64,000 bases of DNA, taken from the NCBI GenBank assembly GCA_905214315.1, contig CAJMLN010000002.1, positions 17,642 through 81,641 of the forward strand. The letters are read 5' to 3'. This stretch comes from an uncultured bacterium (GTDB taxonomy: Bacteria > Bacillota > Clostridia > Christensenellales > QALW01). Below are positions 24,101 through 32,444 of the stretch, in pieces (the stretch's first letter is position 1; the number at the start of each line of letters is the position of its first letter). A model generated the notes under the pieces. It did not search any database. It had not been told where the DNA came from and worked only from the letters and a program-made list of their open reading frames with translations. The translations under genes were made by a program, and so were the position numbers.

Positions 24101-25959
24101 ATAACTGCTTTGACGAACCGGAAAAAAGCGCGGCTCACCAGAAGCTGCTGCAGCTTTTTTGGAATACGGAGCCCTGGGAAATTACCACCTGCGGGGACTT
24201 TGTAGTGGCCGATTTCGGCCGTACGTATTCGATTGACCGGGGCTATTTCTTTACCAGTGTATGCTCGGGCAGCTTTTCGGTGTACTATTCCTATGACGGC
24301 GAGCTGTGGTCTGAGCCGGAGCAGCATAAAGTAGAGGCCGGGCAGCTGTATTACTGGCACGGCCTGCCCTCGGACGGAAACACGTATCGATCCCTGCAGG
24401 CACGGTTTGTAGCCGTAGTAGCCGATACCCCGTACCTGCGCTTTTTGGAGATGGGCTTTTTTGAAAACAGCGAGGATGAAACCGTGATTCCCATTGCGGA
24501 AATCCGCTGCGGCAGAGAGGGGGAGGACTGCGGCTGCAATCTGTTTGATGAGCAGAGTCTTGTTCCCACGCGCCCTTCGTACATGAATAGTATGTACTTT
24601 GATGAGATTTATCACGCCCGCACCGCCTATGAGAGTGCCAACGGCTTGTCCATTTACGAGTGGACCCATCCGCCGCTGGGCAAGGATATGATGGCCTGGT
24701 GCGTATCGCTGATGGGCATGACGCCCTTTGCCTGGCGCTTTGCCGGAACGCTGGCGGGCGTGCTGATGCTGCCGGCTATGTACTTTTTAGGCCTGCTGCT
24801 GTTTAAAAAACGCACCTGGGCCACGATGCTCTGCGCGCTGATGGCGCTGGACGGCATGCACTTTGTGCAGACGCGCATCGCGACGATCGATTCCTTCGGC
24901 GTGCTGTTTATCATTCTGATGTTTTTGTTCATGTACTGGTACTACAGCATCAGCTTTTACGATAAGCCCCTGTGGAAAACGTTCATTCCCCTGGGGCTGT
25001 GCGGCCTCAGCTTCGGGCTGGGGGCGGCCAGCAAGTGGATCGGCCTCTATGCCGGCGCAGGGCTTGCCGTACTGTTCTTTATCACCCTGGGCCGGCGCTA
25101 CAGCGAATACCGGACGGCCAAAGAGGCGCTGAAAACGCCGGATCCGCCCCAGAAGGAATATCTGCAGCATATCGTGGACCGTTTTACCCTTAACACCTGC
25201 TATACGCTGCTGTTCTGTATTCTGGTGTTTATCATCCTTCCGGTCATCATCTACTGCGCCTCCTATTATCCGTACTGGAACGCGGCAGGAGAATCCCGCC
25301 CGTGGTATCAGATCATTCTGGATAACCAAAGCGCAATGTTCAACTATCATTCCAAGCTGACGGCCACCCATGCGTTCCAGTCCGACTGGTACACCTGGCC
25401 GGTGATCTACCGCCCGATGTTCTTCTATATGGGGCGCGAGCTCCCCGCGGGGCAGATGGAGTGTATTTCCTCCTTCGGCAATCCGGCCATCTGGTATATG
25501 GGTCTTGTATGCACCTTAATCAGTCTTGGCCTGTTTATAAAAAAGGCGATAACCGGCTCACCCCTGGTCTCCTCCGCGGAAGGGGATTCCCGCTTTTTAA
25601 AGCTGTTTGCCGCCGGGGATGAAGCGGATCCGGATCGGAGCGAGCGCGACCGGCGCCTGCTGCTGTTCTGCCTGCTGGGGCTGGCGTGCAACCTGCTGCC
25701 CTGGGTAGGCATCAGCCGGTGCATCTTCATTTACCATTACTTTGCTTCGGTGCCGTTTATTATGATCTTTACGGTATATATCTTCCGCAACATCTGCCGG
25801 TACAATAAAAAGACGGGGGCGGCGCTGACGATCGCCTTCCTGGTTCTGGCGGCGGTGCTGTTTGTGATGTTCCTGCCCGTATGGTCGGGTGCGGAGGTTT
25901 CCAAGGATTACGTCAACACCTACCTGAAATGGTTCCCCTCCTGGGTATTCGGAAGCTGA
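21127..25959 (+). CDS. Giant two-part membrane glycosyltransferase (PMT-like fusion)
   Basis: This 1610-residue protein is probably a lipid-linked-sugar-dependent glycosyltransferase. It starts with a lipoprotein-like signal (LLFCGCAN, Cys17). An extracellular carbohydrate-binding-like segment (about 28-195, NPGFE...GWQL) follows, then a polytopic part (about 222-670) resembling GT-C mannosyltransferases, with VDVNCFAAWG and HERYMFP. A soluble part (about 715-1130) with two F5/8-type-C-like domains comes next. The last third is a protein-O-mannosyltransferase (GT39-like) domain with FDEIYH (Asp1159, Glu1160) and THPPLGKD (about 1180). At codons 674-676 two in-frame ATGs follow an AGAAAGGA site, so the gene looks like a fusion of two genes. 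The C-terminal half could also be made separately. The acceptor, protein or wall polymer, is unknown. Confidence 0.85.
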   Translation: MKRRIALILVLLLFCGCANDQPRQELNENLLQNPGFESETGIDITGWQLDRYDSSEPVENYRVIAAQDAPQGENALAITSTSYNDVRLTQTVAVMPSSYYCLSAMVKTGEITPRDADSGANISLLQSYFTSAYLQGDTDWTKVTVYGCTGEDLREVTVCLRLGFYSADCKGEAFFDDVSFIRIEKDQIPEGAAVLSMESFSFDSVKEEDARTPDGIGGAAALRGILYFVVLTAFAVLLLKKQWAEKLPAWAFAALLGVALVIRLICSLTYYGFTVDVNCFAAWGSKMASAGPAGFYSKDYFCDYPPLYMFVLGILSAIGSAFDLSLNQGAGVLLLKLPAMLCDILSALVLYKIVKRHAGRGAAVAVALLYAFNPAAILNSALWGQVDSVLVLLMLLAFYLVESDRFGWGVLVFFAGLLAKPQAVLFGPVMLFAAVREMTVLIRAFRAGNRREGIRRLLWGWGSVLVCVLVFLLFSVWMKNGQSPDWLWNKYMETLGSYNYATLNSFGFMGLIGGQWAPAENISALGISYSLLGTLLLAAVLLYALGLFLWRLAKDKGSLSPSWFWLFAALIAAGAVTFSTRTHERYMFPVAAFLLASFACFHDFRLLALGGGFALCNFVNTASVLYIYEKLGVYMDADSPLMLIGSLITVVLFLILAVVAADLTRNGVKQRKEMSMNQPVKPEKDFRLRNLLRRRESRLPKVKPRDALLCGAITVLYALLAFTNLGNTDSPQTYWYPSNHTYYTVADLGQEQSVDEIWYNAAAASGSFSLSYSSDGQQYTPLTTVRLRPNDVDTWSAALRQEFSARYIKVETTVAGTSLNELAIVNDGVLLPAEEAVSWTAPVDAQTAAFSNLFDCPESFSQDLLHTVPETVWTSGSTYVLTLKEPADISSIYGFVDQGNPYASVTLQAYSEETLEWVDFAVIPGGNAYAWVEANKVLLDEAFLIDRLRLVSMEGQITLGELVLLDQGGRVLEIESICDEAGAVCAPEAAIYNCFDEPEKSAAHQKLLQLFWNTEPWEITTCGDFVVADFGRTYSIDRGYFFTSVCSGSFSVYYSYDGELWSEPEQHKVEAGQLYYWHGLPSDGNTYRSLQARFVAVVADTPYLRFLEMGFFENSEDETVIPIAEIRCGREGEDCGCNLFDEQSLVPTRPSYMNSMYFDEIYHARTAYESANGLSIYEWTHPPLGKDMMAWCVSLMGMTPFAWRFAGTLAGVLMLPAMYFLGLLLFKKRTWATMLCALMALDGMHFVQTRIATIDSFGVLFIILMFLFMYWYYSISFYDKPLWKTFIPLGLCGLSFGLGAASKWIGLYAGAGLAVLFFITLGRRYSEYRTAKEALKTPDPPQKEYLQHIVDRFTLNTCYTLLFCILVFIILPVIIYCASYYPYWNAAGESRPWYQIILDNQSAMFNYHSKLTATHAFQSDWYTWPVIYRPMFFYMGRELPAGQMECISSFGNPAIWYMGLVCTLISLGLFIKKAITGSPLVSSAEGDSRFLKLFAAGDEADPDRSERDRRLLLFCLLGLACNLLPWVGISRCIFIYHYFASVPFIMIFTVYIFRNICRYNKKTGAALTIAFLVLAAVLFVMFLPVWSGAEVSKDYVNTYLKWFPSWVFGS

Positions 25960-25973
25960 TAAGGAGGAAAGCT

Positions 25974-27047
25974 ATGCGTTATAAAAGCTATAAACGGTTA
26001 AAGCGCGCCGCCAAGGCGCTTACGGCCTGCTCGGTTGTTCTGCTGCTGCTGTTTTCGCTCTATGCTTCCGTGGTATGGTTCAACGCGCCGTATCTTTCCA
26101 CCCTGCGGGATATCTGGATTGAAACCGCAATGACCACCAATGACCATCAGTGGCTGGCCACCGGGCTCTTCCCCCAGTGGCTGATTGAGGACGTGATGCG
26201 CCGTCAGGTGCGCACCGACGATGTGCTGGGCGGCCTGACGCTGCCGGAAAAGGATCCCGATTCCTCCGAGGTCTTTGCACCGCAGGAGGATATTCTGGGG
26301 CAGAAGCAGCTTACCGTGGGCGGCAAGGACGCCCTGGGCAATAAGGTGCTGGTTAACGACATTGAACAGGGCATTGTCATTTCCCAGGTAAAGGGCAGCA
26401 CGTTTGTCGGGCAGCTGGTGATGATCGACGATCCCTCCCGCGTATTCGTGGCCACCACCAACCGCAAGGGTGTGTGGGGTCAGTGCGTGGGCGAGCTGAT
26501 GGAGGAGCACAACGCCGTAATCGGCATCAACGGCAGCGGCTTTGAGGATATCGATGGCCACGGCAAGGGCGGCGTGATCAACGGGCTCTGCTATTCCATG
26601 GGGGAGCCGTGGGGCACCAACAACGGCTGGCCTGCTATTGTGTTTGATGAAAACGACCGCCTGATTGTGGGAAAGCTTGCCGATTGGGAGGCCTACCACG
26701 TGCGCGACGGCGTCCAGTTTGGCCCGGTGCTCATCTGCGACGGCGAACAGCTGATTACAAAATCCGCCGGCTACGGCATGCAGCCGCGCACCATTGTGGC
26801 GCAGCGTGCCGACGGCGTGGTGTTCTTTATGATTGTGGACGGCCGGCAGGTGGGGTATTCCATCGGCGCCACCTTAGGCGAATGCGCCGATATTTTAATG
26901 GCCTACGGCGCGGTAAACGCCGCCTCCTGTGACGGCGGCTCCTCCAGCGTGCTGGGATATAACGGAAAGGTCATCAATATTCCCTCTACACCAATGAAGG
27001 ATACCGGCCGGTATCTGCCCAACGCGTTTTTAGTCAGGAAAAAATAA
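25974..27047 (+). CDS. Phosphodiester glycosidase (NAGPA-like) membrane-anchored protein
   Basis: This 357-residue protein has an N-terminal signal anchor (about 14-33) and a C-terminal phosphodiester glycosidase domain. The domain is recognisable by GINGSGFEDIDGHGKGGVING, PRTIVAQRADGVVFFMIVDGR and the DGGSSSVLGYNG motif near the end. The family includes the uncovering enzyme of lysosomal targeting and bacterial exopolysaccharide proteins. In bacteria it acts outside the membrane on sugar phosphodiesters. The ATG at 25974 has an AAGGAGG site 15 nt after the glycosyltransferase gene. The two are very likely co-expressed and may build or trim the same surface glycan. That joint role is inference. 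Confidence 0.88.
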   Translation: MRYKSYKRLKRAAKALTACSVVLLLLFSLYASVVWFNAPYLSTLRDIWIETAMTTNDHQWLATGLFPQWLIEDVMRRQVRTDDVLGGLTLPEKDPDSSEVFAPQEDILGQKQLTVGGKDALGNKVLVNDIEQGIVISQVKGSTFVGQLVMIDDPSRVFVATTNRKGVWGQCVGELMEEHNAVIGINGSGFEDIDGHGKGGVINGLCYSMGEPWGTNNGWPAIVFDENDRLIVGKLADWEAYHVRDGVQFGPVLICDGEQLITKSAGYGMQPRTIVAQRADGVVFFMIVDGRQVGYSIGATLGECADILMAYGAVNAASCDGGSSSVLGYNGKVINIPSTPMKDTGRYLPNAFLVRKK

Positions 27048-27069
27048 ATTTTGTGGAAAGGCAAGCAAA

Positions 27070-28599
27070 ATGTTAGCAAAAGTACAGAGCCTGGGCCTTC
27101 ACGGAATCGACGGACTTCCGGTCACGGCCGAATGCGACGTTTCCGGGGGACTGCCCTCTTTTGAGCTTGTGGGCCTGCCTGACGCGGCGGTAAAGGAAGC
27201 CAGGGAGCGCGTGCGCTCGGCCGTAAAAAACAGCGGCTTTGAATTTCCTTTAGCCCGCATTACGGTTAACCTTGCGCCGGCGGACATCAAAAAAGAGGGA
27301 CCGGTATATGATCTGCCGATCGCCGCGGGGCTTCTGGCGGCAACTGGCCAGATAAAGCGCGAGATGCTCGAGGACGCCGTGCTGATCGGCGAGCTTTCCT
27401 TAAGCGGGGATATCAAGGGCGTGCGCGGCGTTACGCCGATGCTGATTTCCGCCCGCGCCGCGGGGAAGAAGGTATTTTTTCTCTCCCCCGAAAACAGGCC
27501 CGAGGCCGGCTTTATTGAAGGCATTACCGTATATACCCCCCAAAATCTGCAGCAGCTGGCGCGCTTTTTTAAGGGCGAGCTGACGCTGGAGCCGGTGGAG
27601 CACGTCTCTTGGGAAACGCTGCGCCGGCAGAAAAAGCCCCAGGCGGATTTTCAGTTTATCAAAGGCCAGAAGGCCGCCAAGCGCGCGGCGGAGATCGCGG
27701 CCGCCGGGGGGCACAATATGCTTTTGATCGGTCCGCCCGGCTCCGGAAAGACCATGCTTGCCCGCGCCATGCCCTCGATTTTGCCCCAGATGACCTTTGA
27801 GGAAGCGCTGGAGACGACAAAAATCCATTCGGTAAGCGGCACCCTGGAGGACGGCATTTTATGCACGCGCCCGTTCCGCTGTCCGCATCATACCGCCAGC
27901 ATCGCCGCGCTTACCGGCGGCGGTGCCAAGGCTAAGCCGGGCGAGGTTTCCCTGGCCCACAACGGTGTCTTGTTTTTGGATGAGCTGCCCGAATATAACC
28001 GCAATGCGCTGGAGGCCCTGCGCCAGCCCCTGGAGGACGGCGTGATCACCGTTTCCCGGGTGTTCGGCTCCATGGCGTATCCGGCCGGCTTTATGCTGAT
28101 AGCCAGCATGAACCCCTGCCCCTGCGGCAATTACGGCTCCAAAACAAAAAAATGTACCTGTACGCCCGCGGCCATCCAGAAATATTTAGCCAGAATCTCC
28201 GGCCCACTGCTGGACCGGATCGATCTGCAGATCGAGGTGGACGCTGTCACCTACACGGATATGACCGATACCGCCGCCGCAGAGAGCAGCGAGGAAATAA
28301 AGGCACGCGTACAGCGGGCGCGGGAGATCCAGACGCGCCGCTTTGCCGGCACCGGATTTTTCTGTAACGCGCAGATGGACGCGGCGGCGGTCAAGGCTTA
28401 CTGCGGGCTGGACGCGGCCTCCGAGGCGCTGCTGAAGCGGGCCTTTGCCTCGCTGAACATGAGCGCGCGGGGATACCACCGCATTTTAAAGGTGGCGCGC
28501 ACTGTCGCCGACCTGGAAGAGAGCGCAGCCATTACGCCGGCCCATATCGCCCAGGCGATCGGATATCGGAATCTGGACAGAAAATACTGGCCGCATTGA
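27070..28599 (+). CDS. comM: YifB/ComM family Mg-chelatase-like AAA+ ATPase
   Basis: ComM-family proteins are hexameric helicases that promote branch migration during natural transformation; YifB is the older name. The 509-residue product has an N-terminal Lon-protease-like domain (GLPSFELVGLPDAAVKEARERV). The AAA+ core has Walker A GPPGSGKTM (about 221) and Walker B LFLDELPEYNR. A zinc-binding-like segment (NPCPCGNYG, CTCTP) and a C-terminal Mg_chelatase_C region complete it. Full length and no missing motifs. It is 22 nt after the glycosidase gene and 13 nt before mntP, so it is probably in the same transcript without an obvious functional link. Confidence 0.95.
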   Translation: MLAKVQSLGLHGIDGLPVTAECDVSGGLPSFELVGLPDAAVKEARERVRSAVKNSGFEFPLARITVNLAPADIKKEGPVYDLPIAAGLLAATGQIKREMLEDAVLIGELSLSGDIKGVRGVTPMLISARAAGKKVFFLSPENRPEAGFIEGITVYTPQNLQQLARFFKGELTLEPVEHVSWETLRRQKKPQADFQFIKGQKAAKRAAEIAAAGGHNMLLIGPPGSGKTMLARAMPSILPQMTFEEALETTKIHSVSGTLEDGILCTRPFRCPHHTASIAALTGGGAKAKPGEVSLAHNGVLFLDELPEYNRNALEALRQPLEDGVITVSRVFGSMAYPAGFMLIASMNPCPCGNYGSKTKKCTCTPAAIQKYLARISGPLLDRIDLQIEVDAVTYTDMTDTAAAESSEEIKARVQRAREIQTRRFAGTGFFCNAQMDAAAVKAYCGLDAASEALLKRAFASLNMSARGYHRILKVARTVADLEESAAITPAHIAQAIGYRNLDRKYWPH

Positions 28600-28612
28600 G
28601 AAAGGAACATTT

Positions 28613-29182
28613 ATGAGTATATTGGAGCTGTTTATTCTTGCCCTTGGGCTTTCGATGGACGCCTTTGCCGTCTCCCTGTGCAAGGGGCTTTCGGTAAAAA
28701 GAGTGCGGCTGCGCCACGGGGTGATTACCGGGCTGTATTTCGGAGGCTTTCAGGCCCTGATGCCGCTTTTGGGATATTTGCTGGGCACTGGATTTCAGAG
28801 TATTATTGAGGATTTTGACCACTGGATCGCCTTTGTGCTGCTGGCTATTATCGGCGGAAATATGATTCGTGAGGCGTTTCAAAAGGAAGAGGAGGCGATG
28901 AGCGATTCCTTCGGCTTTAAAACAATGCTGCTGATGGCCGTTGCTACCAGCATCGACGCGCTGGCCTCGGGCATTGCCATTTCCTTTTTAGAGCTCTCCA
29001 AAATGCTTACGGCCGCGGCGTTTATCGGGATAACGACGTTTCTTCTCTCCTTTGCGGGCGTGTTCATCGGCCAGAGATTCGGCAAAAAATTTAAAGCGAA
29101 AGCCGAATTTGCCGGGGGGCTGATCCTGATTCTGCTGGGCGCCAAAATTCTGCTGGAGCACCTGGGGCTGCTTGCCTTTTAA
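28613..29182 (+). CDS. mntP: Manganese efflux pump MntP
   Basis: This 189-residue inner-membrane protein has six predicted helices. The two inverted halves each carry a characteristic Asp motif: LSMDAFAVSLCKG (near residue 16) and TSIDALASGIAIS (near 118). Members export Mn2+ and protect against manganese excess. There is no yybP-ykoY-type manganese riboswitch in front of it; only 13 nt separate it from comM, so regulation at this locus would have to come from the upstream promoter. Confidence 0.93.
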   Translation: MSILELFILALGLSMDAFAVSLCKGLSVKRVRLRHGVITGLYFGGFQALMPLLGYLLGTGFQSIIEDFDHWIAFVLLAIIGGNMIREAFQKEEEAMSDSFGFKTMLLMAVATSIDALASGIAISFLELSKMLTAAAFIGITTFLLSFAGVFIGQRFGKKFKAKAEFAGGLILILLGAKILLEHLGLLAF

Positions 29183-29226
29183 AGAAAACCCAAAGCAGCG
29201 GATAAAGACGGAAAGAGGAAAAAATC

Positions 29227-29919
29227 ATGGAGCAAAATTTTTCTGCCTCCGGCACGGCGCCGAAGGATACGTGCAGGCGGGATGAAGCGGCAAAAGCCCC
29301 GTCCCGGAAGAAAACCGTTTTCCAAAAAGCTCTTTTTATCGGCAACAGTCTTTTGCTGGGGATGGGAAGCTATGGCATGTGCGCTTCGGCGCCGGAGAAG
29401 GACTGGTTTGCCCGCACGGCCGCGGCCATTTTGCAAAAAAATCCCTCGGCCGTCTTTGACAGGCTTCATATCGGCAAGGCCGAGCAGCCGGAGTCTCCAG
29501 CCGACATGCAGCAGTGGTTTGAAGAAAATCTGGCGCATTTTCTGCCGGATCTGGACCTGATCGTCCTGCAGATCGGCGATAACGTGACTACGCCCCGGCG
29601 GAAGGAACTCTGGGACGCCGGCTGCTCCGGCCTGTTGGGGCGGATCCGCACGCAGTGTCCGCGCGCCCGCATTCTCCTGATGTTCGGCTGGTACAATTAT
29701 CCCCTGTGCGGGCCGGCCCTGGAACGCTGCGCCGCCGAATACGGCCTGGAAACCGTGGATATCCGCGATCTGCACACCAAGGAAAACGAGGGATTTTCGG
29801 GACAGAAATATCTTTTGCCCGACGGCACCGCGGCGGAGGTAAAGGAAGCCTGGATCTCTCACCCGGGAGATCGGGGCATGGAGCAAATTGCCCTGCGGCT
29901 GCTGCAGAAGCTGAACTGA
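29227..29919 (+). CDS. SGNH-hydrolase-like protein
   Basis: This 230-residue protein contains an SGNH/GDSL esterase-type core. LFIGNSLLLGMGSYG supplies the block I serine in a GNS context, VLQIGDNV corresponds to block III, and SHPGDRGM supplies the C-terminal His motif. The first 35 residues are polar and charged with no signal peptide, so it seems cytoplasmic. Family members are esterases, lipases or sugar O-deacetylases. The substrate cannot be named. The ATG at 29227 has a GAAAGAGG site. A terminator follows, so it ends the long plus-strand unit. Confidence 0.8.
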   Translation: MEQNFSASGTAPKDTCRRDEAAKAPSRKKTVFQKALFIGNSLLLGMGSYGMCASAPEKDWFARTAAAILQKNPSAVFDRLHIGKAEQPESPADMQQWFEENLAHFLPDLDLIVLQIGDNVTTPRRKELWDAGCSGLLGRIRTQCPRARILLMFGWYNYPLCGPALERCAAEYGLETVDIRDLHTKENEGFSGQKYLLPDGTAAEVKEAWISHPGDRGMEQIALRLLQKLN

Positions 29920-29984
29920 AAAGCAGCATTTCCGGCTTTTTGATAAAAACCGTTTTTGCCCGATGCGGCAGAAAAAACTGCCTT

Positions 29985-30006
29985 CCCGCCCGGAGCGGGT
30001 TTTTTT
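29985..30006 (+). terminator. Terminator after the SGNH hydrolase gene
   Basis: A short GC stem (CCCGC with GCGGG, 5-nt loop) is followed by seven T. Confidence 0.7.
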
Positions 30007-30047
30007 CTGCCCAAAACCCGGACCGCGGCCGGAGGGAGGGAAATACT

Positions 30048-30075
30048 TTGCAAAAAAACGGGCCTGTGTTATAAT
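30048..30075 (+). promoter_or_regulatory. Promoter of uvrB-uvrA
   Basis: -35 TTGCAA (30048-30053) and a perfect -10 TATAAT (30070-30075) have a 16-bp spacer. The uvrB start is about 420 nt further on, giving a long leader. Confidence 0.6.
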
Positions 30076-30081
30076 AAAGAA

Positions 30082-30497
30082 AATCCGCGCGGAACGGGAA
30101 AAATTTTCTTTTTCTGCAAGAAATAGCAAGCGCTTCCGGAAGGGCTGCTCCGCTGCAGGGCGGCGTGCAGAAAAACCGGGTTCTATATAAATGATAAAAA
30201 CCGGAAAAACCGGCGCATACTTTTCTTACCCCGGTGTTGCGGCGTAAATTCTTTTTTTGAAGAACCGGCGCGGAAGCAGATATCATCTTCTCCGGCCGGG
30301 CGGCCTCTCTTTTTGCGCACAGAGCCCGGGCGGCCAAACGTGCGGCTTGGGAAAACAGCCGCGCAGGGGGGAGGCTTTTCTGTTCCGCCGGCGGAAAACG
30401 TCGTCATTTTCCCCAAAAAACAAAGTTTTTTTAAAACCGAACTTGTTTTTTCTCCTTTCCCGGGAGATTGCCACACGATAAAAAAAGGAGCGCGTAC
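30082..30497 (+). other. Long untranslated leader of uvrB
   Basis: About 415 nt lie between the predicted start of transcription and the uvrB GTG. I see short GC-rich hairpins, for example GGCCGGGCGGCC followed by TCTCTTTTT near 30292-30314, that could act as a weak terminator or attenuator. I see no LexA-type box that I can identify with confidence and no known riboswitch. The short open frames here have no credible ribosome binding sites. Confidence 0.35.
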
Positions 30498-32444
30498 GTG
30501 GAGCAGTTTGAACTTATTTCTTCCTTTCAGCCTACCGGCGATCAGCCCCAGGCGATTGAAAAGCTGGTGCAGGGCATTGAGGACGGCCTGGACGCCCAGG
30601 TTCTTTTGGGCGTTACCGGCTCGGGTAAGACGTTTACAATGGCCAATATTATTCAGCGGGTCAACCGACCCACGCTGGTGCTGGCGCACAACAAAACGCT
30701 GGCCGCGCAGCTCTACAGCGAATTCAAAGAGTTTTTTCCCAAAAACGCGGTGGAATACTTTGTAAGCTTTTACGACTATTACCAGCCTGAGGCCTATATT
30801 CCCCAAACGGATACGTATATTGAAAAGGATTCCTCTATCAATGAGGAAATCGAAAAGCTGCGGCACAGCGCCACTTGCTCCCTGCAGGAGCGGCGGGACG
30901 TCATTGTGGTGGCGTCGGTCTCCTGCATCTACGGTCTGGGCGATCCGGCGGCCTACCGGGAAATGTCGGTTTCCCTGCGGCCGGGCATGGCCTGTGAGCG
31001 CAACCAGCTGCTGGTAAAGCTGGTGGGTATGCAGTATGAGCGCAACGACGTGGACTTTGTGCGCGGCACCTTCCGCGTGCGGGGCGACTGCGTGGAGCTT
31101 CTGCCCGCCCAGCAGAGCGAAAAAGCCATCCGCATTGAGTTTTTCGGCGATGAAATTGACCGCCTCTGCGAGGTGGACGTCGTAACCGGCCGCGTGCTGG
31201 CCACCCTGCAGCACTGCGCCATCTTTCCCAATACCCACTATGCCGCCGACGCCGGCCAGCTGGAGCGGGCCATGGAAAATATCAGAGCCGATCTGGAGCT
31301 GCGGCTGGAGGAGCTGAACAGGGCCGGCAAGCTTTTGGAGGCCGAGCGACTGGAACAGCGCACGCGGTATGATTTGGAGATGATTGCCGAGCTGGGCTAC
31401 TGCTCGGGCATTGAAAATTATTCCCGGTATCTGGACGGCCGCCGGGAGGGCGAGCCGCCCTATACGCTGCTGGATTACTTTCCGCGGGATTTTTTGGTGA
31501 TTATTGACGAATCCCATGTAACGGTGCCGCAAATGCGCGCAATGTATGCGGGCGACCGTTCGCGCAAGCAGATGCTGGTGGATTACGGCTTTCGCCTGCC
31601 CGCCGCCTTTGACAACCGCCCCCTGCGCTTTGAAGAGGCCGCGGCCCGCTTGCGGCAGACGCTGTTTGTTTCCGCCACCCCCGCCGAATACGAGCTGGAG
31701 CGCGCCGGCCAGGTGGCCGAACAGATCATTCGCCCCACGGGGCTGTTGGACCCGGAGATTTCCGTGCGGCCGATCAAGGGACAGATCGACGATTTGATAG
31801 AGGAAATTCAGGCCACAACCCAAAAGGGTTATCGCACGTTGGTTACCACGCTTACCAAACGCATGGCCGAAATGCTGACGGACTATTTAAAGGAAACGGG
31901 CCTGCGCGTGGAATATATGCACTCGGAAATTCACACGCTGGAGCGCGTGGAGATTCTGCGCAACTTGCGGCTGGGAAAGTTCGACGTTTTGGTGGGCATC
32001 AATCTGCTGCGCGAGGGGTTGGATTTGCCCGAAGTAGCGCTGATTGCGATTTTGGACGCCGATAAGGAAGGCTTTTTGCGCTCCCAGCGCTCGCTGATAC
32101 AGACGATTGGCCGCGGCGCGCGGAACGCCGAGGGGCGCGTCATCATGTACGCCGATACCGTTACCGATTCGATGAAGGGCGCCATTGAGGAAACGCGCCG
32201 CCGCAGGGAAATCCAAATGCGGTATAATGAAGAGCACGGCATTACGCCCAAAACGATTATCAAGCCCATTGCCGATTTAATTGAAATTACCGGCGCGGCC
32301 GAAGAGGGAGCGCCGCCGGAGAACCCGCGTGACCGCATCCGCACCCTGGAAGAGGAGATGCTGCGGTACGCCAAGAATCTGGAGTTTGAAAAAGCCGCAA
32401 AAATCCGCGATACTTTAAAAATGCTTTATGAGGAAGAGATATGA
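30498..32444 (+). CDS. uvrB: UvrABC excinuclease subunit B
   Basis: UvrB verifies DNA damage loaded by UvrA and recruits UvrC. The 648-residue product has Walker A GVTGSGKT (38-45), the beta-hairpin region [20 protein letters not shown], helicase motifs including [14 protein letters not shown] and [10 protein letters not shown], and the C-terminal UVR motif for UvrC binding ([13 protein letters not shown]). I choose the GTG at 30498, 7 nt after a GGAG site. The ATG at 30468 has no ribosome binding site and adds residues not conserved in UvrB. It overlaps uvrA by 4 bp. Confidence 0.97.
   Translation: MEQFELISSFQPTGDQPQAIEKLVQGIEDGLDAQVLLGVTGSGKTFTMANIIQRVNRPTLVLAHNKTLAAQLYSEFKEFFPKNAVEYFVSFYDYYQPEAYIPQTDTYIEKDSSINEEIEKLRHSATCSLQERRDVIVVASVSCIYGLGDPAAYREMSVSLRPGMACERNQLLVKLVGMQYERNDVDFVRGTFRVRGDCVELLPAQQSEKAIRIEFFGDEIDRLCEVDVVTGRVLATLQHCAIFPNTHYAADAGQLERAMENIRADLELRLEELNRAGKLLEAERLEQRTRYDLEMIAELGYCSGIENYSRYLDGRREGEPPYTLLDYFPRDFLVIIDESHVTVPQMRAMYAGDRSRKQMLVDYGFRLPAAFDNRPLRFEEAAARLRQTLFVSATPAEYELERAGQVAEQIIRPTGLLDPEISVRPIKGQIDDLIEEIQATTQKGYRTLVTTLTKRMAEMLTDYLKETGLRVEYMHSEIHTLERVEILRNLRLGKFDVLVGINLLREGLDLPEVALIAILDADKEGFLRSQRSLIQTIGRGARNAEGRVIMYADTVTDSMKGAIEETRRRREIQMRYNEEHGITPKTIIKPIADLIEITGAAEEGAPPENPRDRIRTLEEEMLRYAKNLEFEKAAKIRDTLKMLYEEEI

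Noticed and set aside
28600..28613. Manganese riboswitch before mntP
   Set aside because: Only 13 nt separate comM and mntP, too little for a riboswitch.
30183..31823. Long minus-strand open frame of 546 codons opposite uvrB
   Set aside because: It mirrors the uvrB reading frame, is low in complexity (His/Gln/Gly rich) and has no ribosome binding site; it is a codon-bias shadow.
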